A stretch of 12,014 nt of DNA from positions 1 to 12,014 of the forward strand of contig JAAYHO010000289.1 of the NCBI GenBank assembly GCA_012735335.1. Direction: 5' to 3'. Source of the stretch: Gammaproteobacteria bacterium. GTDB taxonomy: Bacteria; Pseudomonadota; Gammaproteobacteria; Pseudomonadales; Pseudomonadaceae. This document shows, in pieces, positions 8,196-12,014 of the stretch. The stretch's first letter is position 1; the number at the start of each line of letters is the position of its first letter. The position numbers were made by a program, and so were the translations under genes. Below the pieces are notes generated by a model, which did no database searches, was not told where the DNA came from, and saw only the letters and a program-made list of their open reading frames with translations.

Positions 8196-10299
8196 ATGAC
8201 ACTCAAAAGAGGCATTACTCTCACGGCTCTGGGCTTGGTTCCGCTGTTGCTCAGCGGTTGTCTCAGCGGTTGTCTCAGCGGCGGCGGAGGAGGTTGATCC
8301 CAGCAGCCTGCCCGAACAGATCGAAGTCTGGCGCACTACTCTGACGTCCATCGCCACCGCAGGCGTACTCCGCGAGGCTGCCTCAACCTATCAGGCTGAG
8401 GGGGCAGCTGCAGCAATCCAGCTGATCAATACCGCCGTCGCCGAGGATGCCCATGAGCCTCTGACCGGACATGTGGTGCCGGCACCCGCCTTTACCTGTA
8501 GCGACCCGGTTACCTTCAACTTCGATATCAGCGTTTCCGCCACCGACCCCAGCGTGGTACTGCTCAAGCCGCTGACACCACTGGGCGCCGCCGGTGATCA
8601 GGACTGCCTGCTCGATAGCGGTGTTTTCTATACCCAGGTGATCGAGCCCTCTGATCTGGATTCGCTGGCCTTCTCCAATGGCCATCTGGTCGCGGCAGGT
8701 ACCGGGTTGCGCAGTGTGGAGGGTGAGTCGGCGGTTGCCGATAGCACTTATGCCACCCTGCGCGACACCCCTGCAGATCAGTTGCCGCAGGCCTTGTTGC
8801 CGCTGGCAGCCATCTATGAGCCGACTTTCCAGATCCTGGAAGCCGCCGGGATCGATCCGGCGGACACCTCGCTGGCGTTTTCCTTCAGCACACAGTCAAT
8901 TACCCATGCGCTGGATCATATTGCCGAGAACGCACAAGCGAAGTTCGGTGTATTCCTTGTCAAGGCAGAAATAGGGGCCAATTTTGATGTCTACCCCGGC
9001 GCACTACTCAACGTTCCCTACTACCTGAACAACAAACCTGAGGTAGTCGGCTCGATTGAGGAGCCGACGGCCGCAGACCAGGCTGCCTCGGTAGCGAGCG
9101 GCCAGTGGACCAACGCCAGTGGCCAGGGTGTCAACCGCTTCGACGCAGCCCCTGTAGCGACACAGACTGTTCACCTGCCAGTCATGGTGACCATTCCCAA
9201 CGGACGCGACATGCCCGCCACGGGCTGGCCGGTCGCGATCTATCAGCACGGTCTGACCAGCAACCGCGGCGCCGTTCTGGGGCTGGCCCCGCTGTTCGCC
9301 GCTCAGGGCTGGGCCATGGTTGCCATTGACCATCCGCTGCACGGCATTCTGCCCACCGATCAGTGGGGTGCCTTCATGGATCCGGCTAACGAGCGCCACT
9401 TCTATATCGATATGGATGGTGACGGGGCAGTGGATTCTTCCGGCAAACATGCCACTCCCCTGGCCTCCCCGGCGACGGCCCGGGACATACGCCGCCAGAC
9501 AGTTGCCGACCTGCTGCACCTGACTGCCAGCCTGGGATCGATGAATGTTCAAGGGCAGCGCTTTGATACTGACTCGGTTGGCTATGTGGGCATTTCCATG
9601 GGCGGGGTGATTGGCAGTATGTTTGCCGGGGTGGCCGGGGACAAGGTCAAGGCCTTCAGCCTCAACGTCCCCGGAGGCGGCATGGCCAAGATGTTCGACG
9701 GCTCACCGGTGTTTGCCGCTCAGGTAAGGCCGGCCCTGGCTGCAGCTGGCATAGAAAACGGCACCAAAGCCTACGAGGACTTCCTCAACCGCGGACAGAC
9801 CATTGAGGACAGTGGCGACCCGATCAACTATGCCCTGCGGGTGGCGGACGGTGACGCCGCTGTCTACATCAGTGAAATGGTCGGTGACATCGACAGCAAC
9901 CCGGTCACCCCACCGGACCTGGTACTGCCCAACGATCTGCGCAACGGCCCCCTGTACAATCTGATCTATCAGACCATGGAGTTGTCGGATACTCAGGTAG
10001 CGGAAACAGCCCCCCTGTCCGGCACCACGCCGCTGTGGCAGAACATGGAGCTGAGCACCCTGACCCAGGGAACAACCACCGAGCAGCCCATCCGCCGGGT
10101 GGCCCGCTTTGCCGGGGGCAGCCATTACTCCCTGCACCTCGACGCACGTCCGGGTATGGGCGAGATTTCCACCGCATTCCCTGATCAGCACGGCCCGGAG
10201 GCCATGAGTGCGGTACAGCGACAGACACTGCAGCTGCTGACTTCACTGGGCACCCAGTTGAGTATTGCTCCAGAGGAGGAGGCCCTGCTGGTAGAGTAA
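8196..10299 (+). CDS. Secreted lipase lipoprotein, VolA/Pla-1/cef-like, with a +1 frame break at about 8292
   Basis: The first 33 codons (8196-8294) encode a lipoprotein signal peptide (basic MTLKR, hydrophobic core, lipobox LLSGC) and then meet TGA at 8295. Everything after lies one frame over, is open back past 8292, and runs to 10299. If joined, the product is about 700 residues. The body has an alpha/beta-hydrolase core: oxyanion-type YQHGLTSNRG (nt 9241-9270), nucleophile GISMGG with the Ser codon at 9595, and a probable catalytic His in GGSHYSLH (codon at 10123). A DMDGDGAVD stretch (from nt 9409) looks Ca-binding. These features resemble the Pla-1/cef and VolA surface lipases and phospholipases, which are lipoproteins exported across the outer membrane. 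The region before the core is divergent and the protein seems somewhat short for that family. The downstream frame alone has no usable start or signal peptide, so one gene is implied. The break may be a disabling mutation, a sequence error or a recoding event. Confidence 0.75.
8250..8281 (+). repeat. 12-bp tandem repeat encoding repeated lipobox LSGC
   Basis: CTCAGCGGTTGT occurs at 8250-8261 and 8262-8273, followed by the partial copy CTCAGCGG (8274-8281). In the signal-peptide frame it reads LSGC-LSGC-LSG, duplicating the acylated Cys. Gain or loss of a unit would stay in frame. Confidence 0.85.
8283..8297 (+). other. Frame-break site in the lipase gene (G-rich run, then TGA)
   Basis: The signal-peptide frame reads five glycine codons and then TGA (8295-8297). 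Skipping the T at 8295 continues as GAT CCC AGC into the open lipase frame. GGAGGAGG (8286-8293) directly before the stop resembles a Shine-Dalgarno sequence. Confidence 0.6.
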
Positions 10300-10306
10300 A
10301 CCTGTT

Positions 10307-10329
10307 GCGGGGCGGCACTGCCGTCCCGC
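10307..10329. terminator. Candidate bidirectional terminator between the lipase and DUF1289 genes
   Basis: GCGGGGCGGC (10307-10316) pairs with GCCGTCCCGC (10320-10329) in a 10-bp GC-rich stem with one G-U pair and a 3-base loop. It lies 8 bases after the lipase stop and 23 bases from the end of the converging DUF1289 gene. T-runs on both sides are poor, so it may act weakly or with Rho. Confidence 0.5.
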
Positions 10330-10351
10330 TTCACATCCTGTCGATTCCCCA

Positions 10352-10606
10352 CTAGAACAGACTGCCTTGGCCCGTCAGCTCACTTCTGCTCTGTTGTTCC
10401 AGTGCTTCCTGCCTGGCCCGCATCACCCGCGTCCTGCGTGACTGGCACAGCCGGATCACTTCCCGCTTCTGCTCGCTGCTCAGCTGCAACCAGTGCAGGC
10501 GTTCGTCCCGGGAGCGGAAACAGCCTTTGCAGAAACCCTTGTTGTTGACCTCGCACACACCGATGCAGGGGCTGGGAATCTCGAAAATTTCAAGCTGATT
10601 ATTCAT
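10352..10606 (-). CDS. DUF1289 family small Cys-rich protein
   Basis: The 84-residue protein has the DUF1289 signature SPCIGVC then FCKGCFRSRDE, with Cys at 14, 18, 26 and 29, and a conserved Trp (39) in ERLHWLQLS. The four Cys suggest a zinc or Fe-S site. The family has no established function that I know of. A basic, Arg- and Gln-rich C-terminal tail follows (QSRRTRVMRARQEALEQQ). The frame extends upstream to a GTG at 10669, but I prefer the ATG at 10606 because the family motif then lies close to the N-terminus and the two NrdR-type boxes stay outside the gene. The ribosome site is weak for either start. The gene diverges from nrdA and may share its control region. Confidence 0.85.
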   Translation of the reverse strand: MNNQLEIFEIPSPCIGVCEVNNKGFCKGCFRSRDERLHWLQLSSEQKREVIRLCQSRRTRVMRARQEALEQQSRSELTGQGSLF

Positions 10607-10633
10607 ATATTTCAGTTTGACCCCAGCCCGGAC

Positions 10634-10649
10634 ACCCTCTATATTGCGT
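10634..10649. promoter_or_regulatory. NrdR-type box 1 (distal)
   Basis: The core CTCTATATTG (10637-10646) matches 9 of 10 positions of the NrdR-box core CWATATATWG as I recall it. Its centre lies 32 bp from that of box 2, about three helical turns, as is usual for NrdR pairs before ribonucleotide reductase genes. NrdR is an ATP/dATP-sensing repressor. Confidence 0.65.
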
Positions 10650-10665
10650 CCATTCAAAACCATAA

Positions 10666-10681
10666 TCACTACATATAGTGA
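10666..10681. promoter_or_regulatory. NrdR-type box 2 (nrdA-proximal)
   Basis: The core CTACATATAG (10669-10678) matches 9 of 10 NrdR-box core positions. It sits in a longer perfect inverted repeat, AATCACTA and TAGTGATT around CATA (10664-10683). A TATAGT at 10674-10679 could be the nrdA -10, so repressor binding would block it. Confidence 0.75.
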
Positions 10682-10741
10682 TTTACCCCATACAACGATT
10701 TTACTGTCAAATCAAGCCTCAACAGCCCCAGGATGTGCGCC

Positions 10742-12014
10742 ATGACCGATTTCAACTCCCTCAAGGTAACCAAACGCGATGGCCGTCAGGAGCCGATCAA
10801 TCTGGACAAGATCCACCGGGTACTGGAGTGGGCCGCCGAGGGGCTGAGCAACGTCTCCGTGTCCCAGGTCGAGCTGAAATCCCAGATTCAACTGTACGAC
10901 GGCATCCGCAGTCAGGACATCCACGAGACCATCATCAAGGCCGCCGCTGATCTGATTTCCACCGAGACACCGGATTACCAGTACATGGCCGCGCGCCTGG
11001 CGATCTTCCATCTGCGCAAGATAGCCTATGGTGAGTTCGAACCGCCACACCTGTTCGACCACGTTACCCAGCTGACCGAGATGAAGCGCTACGACCAGCA
11101 CATCCTGCGTGACTACAACCGTGAGGAGTTCGACAGCCTCAACGACTATCTGGATCACGGTCGCGACATGAACTTCTCCTATGCGGCGGTCAAGCAGCTG
11201 GAGGGCAAGTATCTGATCCAGGATCGGGTCAGTCGCCGGGTGTTTGAAAGCCCGCAGATGCTCTACATGCTGATCGGCATGTGCCTGTTTGCCGATTACC
11301 CCCGCGAGACCCGACTGGATTACATCAAGCGCTTCTACGACGCCATCTCGACCTTCAAGATCTCACTGCCGACACCGATCATGTCCGGAGTGCGCTCGCC
11401 GTCGCGGCAGTTCAGCTCCTGCGTACTGATCGAGTGCGGTGACAGTCTGGATTCGATCAACGCCACCACCTCGGCCATCGTCAAGTACGTCTCCCTGCGC
11501 GCCGGTATCGGTATCAACGCCGGACGCATCCGCGCCGTCGGCAGCCCGATCCGTGGCGGTGAAGCCCAGCACACCGGCTGCATCCCGTTCTTCAAGCTGT
11601 TCCAGGCGGCGGTCAAGTCCTGCTCACAGGGCGGTGTACGCGGCGGCGCGGCCACTCTGTTCTACCCGCTATGGCACCTTGAGGTGGAATCGCTGCTGGT
11701 ACTGAAGAACAACCGCGGCGTGGAAGAGAACCGTGTGCGGCACATGGACTACGGCGTGCAGATCAACCGCACCCTGTACCAGCGCCTGATCAAGGGCGGC
11801 AACATCACCCTGTTCTCGCCCCACGACGTGCCCGGCCTGTATGACGCCTTCTTTGCCGACCAGGACGAGTTCGAACGGCTGTACACCAAATACGAGCAGG
11901 ACGAGTCGATCCGCAAGCGCAGCCTGCCGGCGGTTGAGCTGTTCTCGCTGATGATGCAGGAGCGCTCCAGCACCGGCCGCATCTATATCCAGAACGTCGA
12001 CCACTGCAACACCC
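10742..12014 (+). CDS. nrdA: Ribonucleoside-diphosphate reductase class Ia, alpha subunit NrdA (3'-truncated by the window)
   Basis: The first 424 codons of a protein that is about 761 residues in E. coli are present. The product reduces ribonucleoside diphosphates to deoxy forms together with the NrdB beta subunit, in the cytosol. The N-terminal ATP cone (about 6-95) begins VTKRDGR with INLDKIHRVLEWAAEGL, the allosteric site that senses ATP/dATP. The catalytic barrel has FKISLPTPIMSG and RQFSSCVLIECGDSLDS. The redox Cys at 227 corresponds to E. coli Cys225. RAGIGINAGRIRA and SCSQGGVRGGAATLFYP follow. The radical Cys and the C-terminal Cys pair lie beyond the window. The ATG at 10742 has AGGA 8 bases upstream. 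Similarity to E. coli NrdA is very high along the whole length. It is unlike the long NrdA with extra ATP cones that I recall from P. aeruginosa. nrdB is expected just downstream. Confidence 0.98.
   Translation, partial: MTDFNSLKVTKRDGRQEPINLDKIHRVLEWAAEGLSNVSVSQVELKSQIQLYDGIRSQDIHETIIKAAADLISTETPDYQYMAARLAIFHLRKIAYGEFEPPHLFDHVTQLTEMKRYDQHILRDYNREEFDSLNDYLDHGRDMNFSYAAVKQLEGKYLIQDRVSRRVFESPQMLYMLIGMCLFADYPRETRLDYIKRFYDAISTFKISLPTPIMSGVRSPSRQFSSCVLIECGDSLDSINATTSAIVKYVSLRAGIGINAGRIRAVGSPIRGGEAQHTGCIPFFKLFQAAVKSCSQGGVRGGAATLFYPLWHLEVESLLVLKNNRGVEENRVRHMDYGVQINRTLYQRLIKGGNITLFSPHDVPGLYDAFFADQDEFERLYTKYEQDESIRKRSLPAVELFSLMMQERSSTGRIYIQNVDHCNT

Noticed and set aside
10607..10669. Longer DUF1289 protein starting at GTG 10669
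   Set aside because: The extra 21 residues do not resemble the family and would place both NrdR-type boxes inside the coding region.

Overview
The window is GC-rich, tightly packed bacterial chromosome that looks like a gammaproteobacterium, most likely in or near the Pseudomonadaceae. The set ettA, gdhA, mapZ (PA4608 type) and radA matches, as I remember it, genes lying close together in Pseudomonas aeruginosa (about PA4588 to PA4609). The intergenic palindromes also resemble Pseudomonas REP elements. The NrdA at the right end is of the short Escherichia coli type rather than the long P. aeruginosa type. I therefore do not name a genus. Layout from left to right: the 3' part of ettA (translation factor ABC-F ATPase) is followed by a 409-bp spacer with a widespread palindromic repeat. 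Next come gdhA (NADP-type glutamate dehydrogenase) and an array of about 3 units of 112-113 bp, each holding two hairpins. After these, mapZ (c-di-GMP-binding PilZ protein) converges on rlmG (23S rRNA methyltransferase) so tightly that their stop codons share one CTAG. rlmG follows pap (polyphosphate:AMP phosphotransferase) on the minus strand, and pap diverges from radA (recombination helicase). A secreted lipase lipoprotein gene comes next, and its signal peptide lies in a different frame from its body. The right end holds a small DUF1289 protein gene on the minus strand, diverging from nrdA (class Ia ribonucleotide reductase alpha, cut by the window). The DUF1289/nrdA spacer carries two NrdR-type boxes 32 bp apart. 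The genes are mostly core functions: translation and ribosome modification (ettA, rlmG), ammonia assimilation (gdhA), nucleotide and polyphosphate metabolism (pap, nrdA), DNA repair (radA) and c-di-GMP signalling (mapZ). I see no phage, plasmid, CRISPR, toxin-antitoxin or defence module, and no convincing new multi-gene system. The points most worth a second look are the frame break in the lipase gene, the hairpin array after gdhA, a hairpin that could cover the rlmG start codon only in read-through transcripts, and the tandem NrdR boxes.
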